Shown: positions 24,352-33,888, counted from the first letter of the stretch. The stretch: 64,000 nucleotides of DNA from Bradyrhizobium sp. CB1717 (GCF_029714325.1 NZ_CP121666.1:6541001-6605000); one strand, 5' to 3'. Notes: generated by a model not told the origin, from the sequence alone. Translations and numbers: made by a program.

Positions 24352-25371
24352 CTAGCGCCCCTCGCCTGTCTCGCGCCGGTGCGCATACCAATCGGCGACG
24401 AAATCGAGCAGGCCTTTGCGCAGCCCGAGCGCAAAGAACAGGATGACCACGCCGAGTACGATACCGTGGTACTCGGTGAACCGGGTCACGGTGTCGTTGA
24501 GCAGGAGCAGCAGAACGGTGCCGACCATCGGACCGAGGAAGGTCGAGACACCGCCGAGCATGTTGATGAAGATGGCTTCGCCCGAGATCGTCCAATAAGC
24601 GAATTCCGGATAGGCGCCGGAGACGAACAGCGCCATCACCATGCCGCCCATCGAGGCGAACAGCGCCGCCAGCACGAAAACGGTGAGCTTTGCGCGCCAG
24701 ACGTCGATGCCGAGGAAGCTCGCGCGCGCGGCATTGTCGCGGATCATGCGCAAGGTGTAGCCGAACGGCGATTGCGCGATCTGGCGCATCGCGAGCAGGC
24801 CGAGGATCAGCAGCGCGCAGCTCACGACATAGAGATGGACGTGGTTGGCCAGGTTGATGCCGAGGAAGGCGGGTCGCGGAATGCCGCCGCGCAGGCCCTG
24901 GTCGCCGCCGGTGAAGGACGCCCAGGACAAAATGGTCGAGTGGATCAGCATCTGGAAGGCGAGCGTGACGAAGGCAAAATAGATCTCCTTCAGCCGCACG
25001 CAGATCGCGCCGATGATGGCGGCGATCAGGGCCGTGATGGCGAGCGTGGCGACGAAGGCGACCGGAATGGGCACGCCGAGCTTCTGCATGATCAGGCCAA
25101 AACTGTAGGCGCCAAGGCCGAAGAACATGCCGTGGCCGAACGAGGTCAGGCCGGTGTAGCCGACCAAGAGATTGAGTGAGGTTGCGAACAGGCCATAGGC
25201 CGAGCAGCGGATGACGAAATCGAGCAGCGCCTTGCTGCCGGTGAACAGCGGCAGGCTCGCCAGCACGGCGAAGGCGATCAGTGCGATCAGCACGTCGCGA
25301 TAGCGTTGCAACGCGGCGCCGCTGCGGGCCGGCGCCAGCGTCTGCGCGCGCCCGGCCTCGACCTCGGTCAT
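24352..25371 (-). CDS. Branched-chain amino acid-type ABC permease LivM
   Basis: A 339-residue permease of the LivM family with about eight to nine membrane segments. Family marks are LNLLVGYTGLTSFGHGMFFGLGAYSFGL and the later LRMIRDNAARASFLGIDVWRAKL loop that docks the ATPase. It overlaps the livH stop by 4 bases and is followed within 2 bases by the livG fragment. In this family the substrate is often not a branched-chain amino acid, and the neighbours here suggest an aromatic or acyl compound. Confidence 0.9.
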   Translation of the reverse strand: MTEVEAGRAQTLAPARSGAALQRYRDVLIALIAFAVLASLPLFTGSKALLDFVIRCSAYGLFATSLNLLVGYTGLTSFGHGMFFGLGAYSFGLIMQKLGVPIPVAFVATLAITALIAAIIGAICVRLKEIYFAFVTLAFQMLIHSTILSWASFTGGDQGLRGGIPRPAFLGINLANHVHLYVVSCALLILGLLAMRQIAQSPFGYTLRMIRDNAARASFLGIDVWRAKLTVFVLAALFASMGGMVMALFVSGAYPEFAYWTISGEAIFINMLGGVSTFLGPMVGTVLLLLLNDTVTRFTEYHGIVLGVVILFFALGLRKGLLDFVADWYAHRRETGEGR

Positions 25372-26270
25372 GCCGCCTCCTTGCCGAACAGGCCGGTGGG
25401 TTTGGAGACCAGCACGATCACCATGAACAGATACATCAGGCCTTCGGTGAACAGGGGAAAGCCGAGCGAGCCGAACGACCTGATGAGACCGAGCAGCAGC
25501 GCACCGATCAGCGCGCCCAGGATCGAGCCCATGCCGCCGATCACGGTGACGATGAAGGATTCGATCAGCACCGAGAATCCCATGCCTGGCGTCAGCGAGC
25601 GCACGGGAGCGGCCAGCGCACCGGCAAGGCCCGCCAGCATGCCGCCGAGCGCGAACACGCCACCATAGATCAGGCCGGTGTTGATGCCGAGGGCGGAGAC
25701 CATGCCGGGATTATGGGCGGCGGCGCGGATCACCTTGCCGATGCGGCTCCGCGACAATCCGATACCGAGCACGATGGCCGCGACCAGCGCGACGCCGATC
25801 AGCAGCAGGTAATAAGGCGGCACCACACCGCCGGCGATGAACAGCGGCATGACCTGGAACGCCGACGGCATGCCCATCGCCTTGAACTCCGGTCCCCAGA
25901 TGATGCGCACGACATCGTCGAAGATCAGCACGAAGGCGTAGCAGACGAGCAGCTGCATCAGGACGTCGGCGCCATAGACGCGGCTCATGAAGACGCGCTC
26001 GAAGATGAGGCCGAGGATCGCAGTGCCGGCCGCACCGGCCAGCATCGCCAGCGCGAAGCTTCCCGTGAGCTGATAGGCGGTCATCGCAAAATAGGCGCCG
26101 AACATATAGAAGGCGCCGTGGCTGAAATTGACCACCTTGAGCACGCCGAAGATCAGCGTCAGCCCGACCGCAACCAGGAACAGCAGCATGCCGATGATGA
26201 GGCCGCTGGTGGTTTGCGTCACCAGGCAGGCGGAGCTGGAAAGGCAGCCGGCAAGCGCATCGAGGTCCAC
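25368..26270 (-). CDS. Branched-chain amino acid-type ABC permease LivH
   Basis: A permease of about 300 residues. GMLLFLVAVGLTLIFGVLKVVNFSHGAFYMFGAYFA near residues 27-62 is the LivH hallmark, and GIGLSRSRIGKVIRAAAHNPGMVSALGIN is the cytoplasmic coupling loop. The GTG at 26270, giving a protein starting VDLDALAG, is chosen; an ATG at 26315 would add 15 residues. It lies downstream of the binding-protein gene and is coupled to livM. Confidence 0.88.
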   Translation of the reverse strand: MDLDALAGCLSSSACLVTQTTSGLIIGMLLFLVAVGLTLIFGVLKVVNFSHGAFYMFGAYFAMTAYQLTGSFALAMLAGAAGTAILGLIFERVFMSRVYGADVLMQLLVCYAFVLIFDDVVRIIWGPEFKAMGMPSAFQVMPLFIAGGVVPPYYLLLIGVALVAAIVLGIGLSRSRIGKVIRAAAHNPGMVSALGINTGLIYGGVFALGGMLAGLAGALAAPVRSLTPGMGFSVLIESFIVTVIGGMGSILGALIGALLLGLIRSFGSLGFPLFTEGLMYLFMVIVLVSKPTGLFGKEAA

Positions 26271-26353
26271 GGGAGCACTTTCACTACAGCGCGCGAGGTG
26301 TGGCGCGGAAAACAAATGGCGGAGACGGTCGCCCGCCTCCGCCGCGCATCAGA

Positions 26354-27613
26354 TCAGGTGTAGCCCTTGCTCTTCTTCCACTCGGCTTCGAGTTCGAAGA
26401 TCGTCTTCCAGTCACCGGCCTTGACCTCGGGCACGTATGGTTCCTGCGGGATCGTGGTGCCCCAGCCGATGGCGTAGCCGACCAGCGTGTGGTCGTCGCC
26501 GCGCATCGTCACGGTGCCGTCGGCGCCGAACGGGCATTTGATGGTGAGGCCCTTCAGCGCCTCCGCGATCTTCTTGCCGTCGGCCGAGTTCGCCTTCTTC
26601 GCAGCTTCCGCCATCAGCATGATGGCGGTGGCGTTCTCCCACGACCAGTTGGTCGGATATTCGTTGTACTTGGCTTTGTAGGCGTCGCCCCAGGCGGCGT
26701 TCTCCGGCGTGGTCGGGAAGGTCTTGATGTAGCGGTTGCCGGAGTGGATGCCCTTGGGCAGGTTCTTCACCACGGTGAGTGCGGTGTAGTCGGCCATGTT
26801 GACCGCGAACACCTCCATCTGGCCGAACATCGCGTAGATGTTGGCCTGGTCGATGTAGGAGGTGAGATCGCCACCCCACAGGCAGGAGTAGAGCGCTTGC
26901 GGCTTGGCCTGCAGGATCTTCGTCACCACCTCGGTATAGTCGGGCTGAAACAGCTTCGGCCAGGACTCGCTGATCATCTCGACCTCGGGCGCGAAGCGCT
27001 TCAGGTAGAGCGTGAATTCCGCGGTGGTGTCGCGGCCATAGGCATAGTCGGGCGAGCAGGTCGCCCATTTCTTCAAGCCCTTCGCCTTGGCGATCGCCGC
27101 GGCATAGCTGCCGCCGACGATGGAATCGTGCACGCCCTGCCGCGCGGTACGGAAGGCGTTGGGAATGTGCTGCTTGGGATCCGCGGTCAGCGCCGAGGTC
27201 TCCGAATTGGTGTGGATGCAGAACACGCCGAGATCGCGCGCGACCTCGTGCACCGCGAAGGCGCCGGAGGAGGCTTCGGCGTCGATCATCAGCTCGCAGC
27301 CGTCGGTGTTGACGAGCTCGCGCGCGACGCGGGCGGCTTCCTGCGGCTGTCCCTTGGAGTCGCGGATCACCATCTCGATCTGCCGGCCGGCGAGACCGCC
27401 GGCGGCGTTGACCTTCTCGACCTCGAGCATCACCGCATTGCGCGAGGACGTGCCGAGTTGCGCGACGCGTCCCGACAAAATCGTCGGCATGCCGATCTTG
27501 ATGGTCTTGGCCTGAGCGCGCGCCACCCAGGGCGCGGCAAATGTCATCGCACCGGCGCCCATCAGCGCCAGTGTTGAACGGCGGCTGATGCCCGGCGTGC
27601 GGGTTCTCGTCAT
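26354..27613 (-). CDS. Branched-chain amino acid-type ABC substrate-binding protein, Tat exported
   Basis: A 419-residue periplasmic binding protein of the Leu/Ile/Val-type family. A twin-arginine leader (ISRRSTLALMGAG) ends near WVARAQA. The mature protein starts IKIGMPTILSGRVAQLGTSS, with ACVINAAGG-like VNAAGGLAGRQIEMVIRDSKG next. GGAGGGG precedes the ATG at 27613. It is the first gene of the importer operon and is divergent from the acyl-CoA ligase, sharing a 173-bp control region with it. Confidence 0.9.
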   Translation of the reverse strand: MTRTRTPGISRRSTLALMGAGAMTFAAPWVARAQAKTIKIGMPTILSGRVAQLGTSSRNAVMLEVEKVNAAGGLAGRQIEMVIRDSKGQPQEAARVARELVNTDGCELMIDAEASSGAFAVHEVARDLGVFCIHTNSETSALTADPKQHIPNAFRTARQGVHDSIVGGSYAAAIAKAKGLKKWATCSPDYAYGRDTTAEFTLYLKRFAPEVEMISESWPKLFQPDYTEVVTKILQAKPQALYSCLWGGDLTSYIDQANIYAMFGQMEVFAVNMADYTALTVVKNLPKGIHSGNRYIKTFPTTPENAAWGDAYKAKYNEYPTNWSWENATAIMLMAEAAKKANSADGKKIAEALKGLTIKCPFGADGTVTMRGDDHTLVGYAIGWGTTIPQEPYVPEVKAGDWKTIFELEAEWKKSKGYT

Positions 27614-27720
27614 TTTCCCCTCCCTCTTTCGGGTCGGCGTTTTCCTGGTCCCTTGCCGGAGATCGTCTCGTCTCCGTGTTCCCAAGGATTTCAGAGGGAG
27701 GGGGTGACGTCAAGCCAAAC

Positions 27721-27743
27721 ATGAATTATGAGTCAGAATTCAT
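27721..27743. promoter_or_regulatory. Perfect inverted repeat, TetR operator candidate
   Basis: ATGAATT at 27721-27727 and AATTCAT at 27737-27743 surround ATGAGTCAG. The 23-base palindrome lies between the divergent binding-protein gene (start 27613) and the acyl-CoA ligase (likely start 27787), where an operator for both directions would be expected. A TetR regulator is encoded directly downstream of the ligase. The palindrome contains an in-frame ATG that I do not use as the start. Confidence 0.5.
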
Positions 27744-27786
27744 AGGAGAGGAAACGAGGCCGGCAACTGGCCTGAAACCAGCGAAA

Positions 27787-29279
27787 ATGATCAATCTGTC
27801 GAGCTTCATCGGCTTTCATGCCCGGCGCACGCCGGAGCGGCCCGCGCTGAAATACCGCGGCGAGGAGATTTCCTACGCCACGCTCGACGCGCGCATCCGG
27901 AAAGCGGCCGGCTGGCTCGCCGCGCAGGGCATCGGCGCCGGCGATGTCGTGGCGGTGCTGATGAAGAACAGCGCGGCCTTTCTTGAGCTCGTCTTCGCCA
28001 CCAGCCATCTCGGCGCGGTGTTCCTGCCGATCAATTTTCGTCTTTCGCTCGACGAGGTCGGTTACATCGCCGGCAATGCCGGCGCGCGCCTGCTGATTGT
28101 CGATGAAGAATTGGCGGCGAACGCAGCGGGCGCGAGGATTGTCGTGCTCAATGAGGCCGCGCAGCAGAGCGTCACGCATCTGGCAGGCGGCGCACCGCCC
28201 GCCTCCATGCATGTCCGTCAGCCATCGGACCTGATGCGGCTGATGTACACGTCGGGCACGACCGACCGCCCCAAGGGCGTGATGCTCACTTACGATAATT
28301 TCTACTGGAAGTCGGCCGACCAGACCATCGCGCTCGGCCTCACTGCCGAGACGCGGCTTCTCGTGGTCGGCCCGCTCTATCACGTCGGCGCGCTAACCTG
28401 CCCGGCATCGCCGTGCTCTGGCATGGCGGCTTCATCCGCATCGAGCGCAATTTCGAGCCCGAGACCGCACTTGCTGCGATCGCGGAGGACAAGCTCAACG
28501 CCGCCTGGTTCGCGCCGGTCATGACCACGGCGATGCTCACCTGCCCCACCCGCGATCGCTATGACGTCTCGAGTTTGAGATGGGCGATCGGCGGCGGCGA
28601 GAAGACGCCGGAGGCTCGCATCCGCGCCTTCTCCGAATATTTCCGCAACGCGCGCTACATTGATGCCTATGGCCTCACCGAGACCGTCGGCGGCGACACC
28701 TTCATGGAGGCCGGCCGCGAGATCGAGAAGATCGGCTCCACGGGCCGCGCCATCGCCCATGTCGAAATCGAGATCCGCGACGAGGACGGCAAGACACTGC
28801 CGCCGAACGTCAATGGCGAGATCTGCCTGCGCGGACCCAAGATCACGCGCGGCTACTGGAAGGATCCGGAGAAGACGGCTTCCGCCTTCTTCGGCGACTG
28901 GTTCCGCAGCGGCGACGTCGGCTATCTCGACGACGAGGGCTTTCTGTACCTGACCGACCGCAAGAAGGACATGATCATCTCCGGCGGCGAGAACATTGCC
29001 TCCTCCGAGGTCGAACGCGTCATCTACGAGCTATCCGAGGTGCGCGAGGTCGCGGTGATTGGCCTCCGCGATGCGCGCTGGGGCGAGCGTCCCGTCGCGA
29101 TCGTCGTGCTCGCCGAAGGCGCGCGCCTCGAGCTCCCTGCCCTCACCGAGCACTGCCGCGCGCGGCTGGCGAGCTTCAAGGTGCCGAAACAGCTGATCAT
29201 TCGCGACAGCCTGCCGCGCAACCCGAGTGGAAAGATCCTCAAGCGCGTGCTGCGCGCCGAGCTGGAGACGTCTGAATGA
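27787..29279 (+). pseudogene. Acyl-CoA synthetase (AMP-forming) with one frameshift
   Basis: An ANL-superfamily ligase that would activate a carboxylic acid to its CoA ester. The first frame gives MINLSSFIGFHARRTPERPALKYRG to the AMP-binding motif YTSGTTDRPKGVML and then VVGPLYHVGAL. Reading breaks at about 28394, and the second frame resumes with LPGIAVLWHGGF, then YGLTETVGG, WFRSGDVGYLDDEG, and PRNPSGKILKR with the catalytic lysine. Exactly one base is missing between GCGCT and ACCTGCCC. All other motifs are intact, so this is either a recent pseudogene or a sequencing error. Confidence 0.85.
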
Positions 29280-29917
29280 CGCAAGTGAATGCCAAGGTGA
29301 CAAAGCTCAACCGCGTCGAGCGCAACGCCTGGACCAAGCAGAAGATCTTTGACGCCGCGACGAAAGTCGTCGGCAAATATGGTTATGCCGAAGCCTCCGT
29401 CGCCCGCATCACCGAACAGGCCGGCGTCGCGCAAGGCACCTTCTACAATCATTTCGAGAACCGGCAGGAGCTGCTCGACCAGTTGCTGCCCAAGATCGGC
29501 CTCGACATGGTCGAGTTCATCCGCGCCCGCACCGGCAATGCGCACGCGGCGCGGCAGGAGATCGAGCGCTTCTCCGCCTTCTTCGACTTCATCCGCGAGG
29601 TCCCGGAATTTTTGCGCATCCTCAACGAGGCCGAGTTCTTCGCGCCTCACGGCTACCAGAAGCATCTCGACAACATCTCGGTCGCCTATGTCCGCATCCT
29701 GCGCCGCGCCCGCCTTGCCGGCGCCATCGAGGATTACAGCGACGAGGAATTCGAGGCGATCGTCCACATGCTGATGGGCGCGCGCGGCTATCTCAGCCGC
29801 CGCTACTCCTATTCGCAAGGCGGCGTCACCGCCGTGCCCGACCACGTCATCTCCGCCTATCGCAAGCTGATGACGCGCGGGCTCTTCAGCTCCCCCGGAG
29901 ATCAGGACACGCCATGA
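29276..29917 (+). CDS. TetR-family regulator
   Basis: A 213-residue repressor-type protein. The N-terminal helix-turn-helix reads RNAWTKQKIFDAATKVVGKYGYAEASVARITEQAGVAQGTFYNHFENRQELL, and the C-terminal ligand domain is all-helical (LMGARGYLSRRYSY near the end). It overlaps the ligase stop and the monooxygenase start by 4 bases each, so ligase, tetR and monooxygenase form a tightly coupled operon. The likely operator is the palindrome at 27721-27743. Confidence 0.9.
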   Translation: MTQVNAKVTKLNRVERNAWTKQKIFDAATKVVGKYGYAEASVARITEQAGVAQGTFYNHFENRQELLDQLLPKIGLDMVEFIRARTGNAHAARQEIERFSAFFDFIREVPEFLRILNEAEFFAPHGYQKHLDNISVAYVRILRRARLAGAIEDYSDEEFEAIVHMLMGARGYLSRRYSYSQGGVTAVPDHVISAYRKLMTRGLFSSPGDQDTP

Positions 29918-31824
29918 ACATCGAATCTCCGCACAAGCCGCTCGACCTCGCCTCGGCCATTGCCGAGGGCGATATCCGTTGCCTGCTGATGGTGCTGGTG
30001 CACATGACCGGCGACGAGAAATGGCTCGAGCCGCCGTACCTGCCCAAGCGCGACATCCGCCTCATTCCCGATCCCGAGGCGGGCGTGCCCCGCGAGGTCC
30101 AAGACGAAATCCGCGCCGCCGTGGTCAAGCTGTTCGCAGACGGCACACCAAAGCCTGTCATCACCGACCCCGGCGACGGCTTGCTGCTGAGGATGATGCG
30201 CGCCTGCCTCGGCGAGAACGTCGCGCCGGAATACGCGCCCCTGATGCGCGAGGAGATGGGTTTTGTGCCGCGCGAGGCGCGCTGGACCAAGCAGCCGTCA
30301 AACGAGAAGCTTACCGAGCAGCACGTGCTGATCGTCGGTGCCGGCGTCTGCGCCATCGCGCTCGGCGTGGCGCTCGGCCATCTCGGCATCCCCTACACCA
30401 TCGTCGAGAAGAACGACGAGCTCGGCGGCACTTGGTGGATCAACCGCTATCCCGGCTGCGGCGTCGATACGCCGAACCACTCCTATTCCTATTCGTTCGG
30501 CTCGCGCAATGCGTGGACGCGCTACTTCTGCCAGCGCGAGGAGCTGCTCGGCTATCTGCTGAAGGTCGCGGACGAATACGGCATCCGCAAGCATCTGCGC
30601 GTCAACACCGAGCTGACCTCGTCGCGCTGGGACGAGGCTAAGCGGCGCTGGATCTCGACACTGAAGACCAGGGACGGCGAAGAGACTTTTGAATCCACCG
30701 CGCTGGTCTCAGCCATCGGCCAGCTCAACGATCCCTCCCGCGCCCACTTCGAGGGCGAGGAGAACTTCAAGGGCACGATCCTGCATTCGGCGGTATGGTC
30801 CGGCGATATCAAGCTCGACGGCAAGCATGTCGCCGTGATCGGCACCGGTGCGACCTCGATGCAGCTTGTGCCGTCGATCGCCGGCCGCGTCGCATCCGTC
30901 ACGGTCTACCAGCGCAGCGCGCAATGGGCGCGGCCGGTGAAGGGCTATTCCGATCCGATCAGCGAGGGCGCACGCTGGCTGCTCGCGCACCTGCCGTTCT
31001 ATGTGCAGTGGTACCGCTTCAACATGTTCTGGCGTTACGGCGACGGCCTGCTGCCGTTCCTGCGCAAGGACCCGGCCTGGCCGCATCCCGAGCGCGCCGT
31101 CAACAAGGGCAATGACCGGCACCGGCAGGAGCTGACCGACTTCATCCTGTCCGAATTGCAAGGCCGGCCCGACCTGATCGAAAAGTGTGTGCCGACCTAT
31201 CCGCCTTATGGCAAGCGCATCCTGCTCGACAACAACTGGTTCAAGACGCTCGCGCGGGACAATGTCGAGCTCGTCATCGACGCGATCGACCGTTTCGACG
31301 AAAGCGGCATCGTCACCGCCGACGGCAAGCACCGTCCCGCCGACATCATCGTTGTCGCCACCGGCTTCAAGGTGACGGAGATGGCGGCGCGCCTCAACAT
31401 CACCGGGCGCGACGGCAAGGATTTGCGCGAGGCTTGGGGCAACGACAATCCGACCGCGTTCCTCGGCCTCACCGTGCCGGACTTTCCAAATTTCTTCTGC
31501 ATGCTCGGCCCGAACTCGGGGCCCGCCCATGGCGGCAGCGTCATCTTCCAGTCGGAATGCCAGAGCCGCTACATCTCGACGTGTCTCGCCAACATGATCG
31601 AGCAGAACGTCGCCGCGATCGACGTCCGCCCGGACGTGCTCGACGACTATGTCCGCAAGGTCGATGCCGAGCACGAGGCGATGATCTGGACCCATCCGGG
31701 CATGACGACCTACTACCGCAATTCGAGCGGCCGCGTGTTCTCGGCGATGCCGTGGCGGTTCGTCGATTATTGGCGCATGACGCACGATCCGGATCTTCGC
31801 CAGTACAGGCTGACGAAGGGCTAA
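29914..31824 (+). CDS. Baeyer-Villiger flavin monooxygenase with N-terminal extension
   Basis: A 636-residue FAD/NADPH monooxygenase. After an extra N-terminal region of about 135 residues come the FAD fold GAGVCAIALGVALGHLGIPY, the BVMO-type GGTWWINRYPGCGVDTPNH, the fingerprint FKGTILHSAVW (F-x-G-x3-H-x3-W) and the NADPH fold VIGTGATSMQL. Length and extension resemble 4-hydroxyacetophenone monooxygenase, which turns aryl ketones into esters. The operon partners (ligase, TetR, LIV-type importer) fit catabolism of an aromatic or aliphatic ketone; the exact substrate is not deducible. Confidence 0.9.
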   Translation: MNIESPHKPLDLASAIAEGDIRCLLMVLVHMTGDEKWLEPPYLPKRDIRLIPDPEAGVPREVQDEIRAAVVKLFADGTPKPVITDPGDGLLLRMMRACLGENVAPEYAPLMREEMGFVPREARWTKQPSNEKLTEQHVLIVGAGVCAIALGVALGHLGIPYTIVEKNDELGGTWWINRYPGCGVDTPNHSYSYSFGSRNAWTRYFCQREELLGYLLKVADEYGIRKHLRVNTELTSSRWDEAKRRWISTLKTRDGEETFESTALVSAIGQLNDPSRAHFEGEENFKGTILHSAVWSGDIKLDGKHVAVIGTGATSMQLVPSIAGRVASVTVYQRSAQWARPVKGYSDPISEGARWLLAHLPFYVQWYRFNMFWRYGDGLLPFLRKDPAWPHPERAVNKGNDRHRQELTDFILSELQGRPDLIEKCVPTYPPYGKRILLDNNWFKTLARDNVELVIDAIDRFDESGIVTADGKHRPADIIVVATGFKVTEMAARLNITGRDGKDLREAWGNDNPTAFLGLTVPDFPNFFCMLGPNSGPAHGGSVIFQSECQSRYISTCLANMIEQNVAAIDVRPDVLDDYVRKVDAEHEAMIWTHPGMTTYYRNSSGRVFSAMPWRFVDYWRMTHDPDLRQYRLTKG

Positions 31825-31872
31825 TGATTGTCGCCGCGGATCGGCTGTAGCGCTAGTGCCGCACTCTCACCA

Positions 31873-31966
31873 CATCGTCATTGCGAGCGCAGCGAAGCAA
31901 TCCAGACTGTCTCCGCGGAACGATTCTGGATTGCTTCGCTACGCTCGCAATGACGGAATATGCGGC
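31873..31966. repeat. Palindromic intergenic element, copy B (GTCATTGCGAGCG type)
   Basis: CGTCATTGCGAGCGCAGCG and GAAGCAATCCAG, then a spacer containing CTCCGCGGAACG, then TCTGGATTGCTTCG and CTCGCAATGACGG. The arms are the same as in copy A at 3948-4038 and form a long hairpin. It lies between the monooxygenase and the DsbA-like gene and may act as an mRNA end. Confidence 0.85.
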
Positions 31967-32015
31967 ATGAGCCTCCCGCACCTCAGGCAACGCCGCGCGT
32001 TCGAAAGGAGCCGCC

Positions 32016-32651
32016 ATGCCCAAGCCGATCGTCCGCATCTACACCGACTACAAAAGCCCCTACGCGTTCGTGGCGAACAGGCGCCTGTTCGAGCTCGAAC
32101 AGACGCACGGCGTCGCGCTGGAATGGCTGCCCTACACGCTACGGATTGCCGAGTTCATGGGCAAGGTCGAGGAGCGCACGCCGCATTTCTGGCGCAAGGT
32201 GCGTTATGCCTATATGGACGCGCGGCGCTATGCCAATGCGCAGGGGCTCGTCATGAAGGGGCCGCGGCGGATCTACGACGCGTTCTATTCCAGCGTCGGG
32301 ATGCTGTTCGCGCAACGGCACGGTTTCTTTCGACCGTACCACGACACGATGTTTCGTAAGTTCTGGAGCCATGAACTGGAGATCGACGATCTCGCGTCGA
32401 TCTCCGATGTCATCACCTCGTGCGGCGGCTCAGCCGACGAATTCGAGGCCTATGTCCACGGCCCTGCCCGCGCCGAGCACGACCGCATCATCGATGAGGC
32501 CGAGGCGCTCGGCGTGTTCGGCGTGCCAACCATGGTGTTCAACGGCGAACTGTTCTGGGGCGGTGACCGCATCGACATGCTGATCGAACGCATCGAGAAG
32601 CCCGAGACGATCGAAGCTGCGCTCGGCAGCCGTCATCGCAAGTCGACATGA
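32016..32651 (+). CDS. DsbA-fold protein of the 2-hydroxychromene-2-carboxylate isomerase type
   Basis: A 211-residue cytoplasmic thioredoxin-fold protein. The start IVRIYTDYKSPYAFVANRRLFELE has a Ser-Pro in place of the CxxC of true DsbA, as in kappa-class glutathione transferases and HCCA isomerases. The GVFGVPTMVFNGELFWGGDRIDML motif near the end is typical of that group. HCCA isomerases act in naphthalene-type degradation, which would suit the neighbouring monooxygenase, but the family is broad. A GAAAGGAG ribosome site precedes the ATG. Confidence 0.85.
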   Translation: MPKPIVRIYTDYKSPYAFVANRRLFELEQTHGVALEWLPYTLRIAEFMGKVEERTPHFWRKVRYAYMDARRYANAQGLVMKGPRRIYDAFYSSVGMLFAQRHGFFRPYHDTMFRKFWSHELEIDDLASISDVITSCGGSADEFEAYVHGPARAEHDRIIDEAEALGVFGVPTMVFNGELFWGGDRIDMLIERIEKPETIEAALGSRHRKST

Positions 32652-32654
32652 ACG

Positions 32655-33770
32655 TTACGCCGCCAGCCCGCTCTCCACCGGTGCGAACTCCAGCCCCAGA
32701 CTCTCCGCCACCGCCTTGTTGGTGATGCGGCCGCGATGCACGTTGAGGCCGTTGCGCAGATGCGGGTTCTCCAGCACCGCGGCAAAACCCTTGTTCGCGA
32801 GCATCAGGCCGAACGGCAGCGTCGCGTTGTTCAGCGCCTGGCTCGAGGTCACCGGCACCGCACCCGGCATGTTGGCGACGCAATAATGCACGATGCCGTC
32901 GACCTCGTACGTCGGATCGGTATGCGTGGTCGGGTGCGAGGTCTCGAAGCAGCCGCCCTGGTCGATCGCGACATCCACCAGCACCGCACCCGGCCGCATC
33001 GATTTGAGCATCGCGCGCGTGACGAGCTTTGGCGCGCTGGCGCCCGGCACCAGCACTGCGCCGATCACGACGTCGGCGGCGAACACCTCCTCCTCGACCG
33101 ACTCGATGGTCGAAAGGCGCGTCCGCACGCGTCCCATAAAGAGATCATCGAGCTGCCGCAGCCGGGGTATGGAGCGGTCGATCACGGTGACTTCCGCGCC
33201 GAGGCCGGCAGCCATACGCGCGGCCTGCGTTCCCACCACGCCGCCGCCGAGCACGACGACGCGCGCCGGCTGCACGCCGGGGACGCCGCCGAGCAGCAGA
33301 CCGCGGCCGCCGGCAGACCGCCTGAGCGCGGCGCCGGCTGCCTCGATGGCGAGGCGGCCGGCGACTTCGCTCATCGGCGCGAGCAGGGGGAGGTGGCCGG
33401 CCGCGTCGGTGACGGTTTCATAGGCGATCGCCGTACAACCGGAAGCAAGCAGGCCCTTGGCCTGTTCGGGATCCGGCGCAAGGTGAAGGTAAGTAAAGAG
33501 GATCTGGCCTTCGCGGAGTTGAGCCCATTCGCTTGGCTGCGGCTCCTTCACCTTCACGATCATGTCGGACCTGGCGAAGATGTCGCGGGCACCGTCGGCG
33601 ATCGCAGCCCCTGCCCGCCGATAGACCTCGTCGGACGCGCCGATGCCGCTGCCGGCGCCGGTCTCGACCGTCACCTGATGCCCGGCGGCGACATATTCAC
33701 GGACCGCGCCCGGCGTGAGCCCGACGCGATATTCCTGCACCTTGATCTCCCTGGGAACACCGACGTCCAT
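32655..33770 (-). CDS. ald: Alanine dehydrogenase
   Basis: NAD-dependent enzyme that interconverts alanine with pyruvate and ammonia, 371 residues, the usual family length. The N-terminus MDVGVPREIKVQEYRVGLTP, the VKVKEPQPSEW motif with the catalytic Lys, GQILFTYLHLAPD with the catalytic His, and the nucleotide fold VVVLGGGVVGTQAARMA are diagnostic. The start at 33770 is preferred to 33782 because GGAGCGGAAG precedes it and the length fits. It is divergent from an Lrp-type regulator. Confidence 0.94.
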   Translation of the reverse strand: MDVGVPREIKVQEYRVGLTPGAVREYVAAGHQVTVETGAGSGIGASDEVYRRAGAAIADGARDIFARSDMIVKVKEPQPSEWAQLREGQILFTYLHLAPDPEQAKGLLASGCTAIAYETVTDAAGHLPLLAPMSEVAGRLAIEAAGAALRRSAGGRGLLLGGVPGVQPARVVVLGGGVVGTQAARMAAGLGAEVTVIDRSIPRLRQLDDLFMGRVRTRLSTIESVEEEVFAADVVIGAVLVPGASAPKLVTRAMLKSMRPGAVLVDVAIDQGGCFETSHPTTHTDPTYEVDGIVHYCVANMPGAVPVTSSQALNNATLPFGLMLANKGFAAVLENPHLRNGLNVHRGRITNKAVAESLGLEFAPVESGLAA

Positions 33771-33871
33771 CTTCCGCTCCATCGCCAACGAATTGATTCC
33801 GTTGTTGATCGTAGCGAGAGGGCCGGTTTGGTTTCGTGCAAATATCCGCTAGTTTCGGACCTCGCGCGCCG

Positions 33872-33888
33872 GTTTCCGGCGCGGAAAC
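33872..33888. promoter_or_regulatory. Inverted repeat GTTTCC-N5-GGAAAC in the ald/lrp control region
   Basis: GTTTCC at 33872-33877 and GGAAAC at 33883-33888 flank GGCGC, and a further half-site CCGGAAAC follows at about 33900-33907. The repeat lies between the divergent ald and lrp genes, directly upstream of the likely TTG start of lrp. It is a candidate Lrp/AsnC operator. Confidence 0.4.

Noticed and set aside
24301..26363. Plus-strand open frames opposite livM and livH
   Set aside because: Minus-strand permease motifs are clear and the plus frames are His/Glu/Arg-rich shadows.
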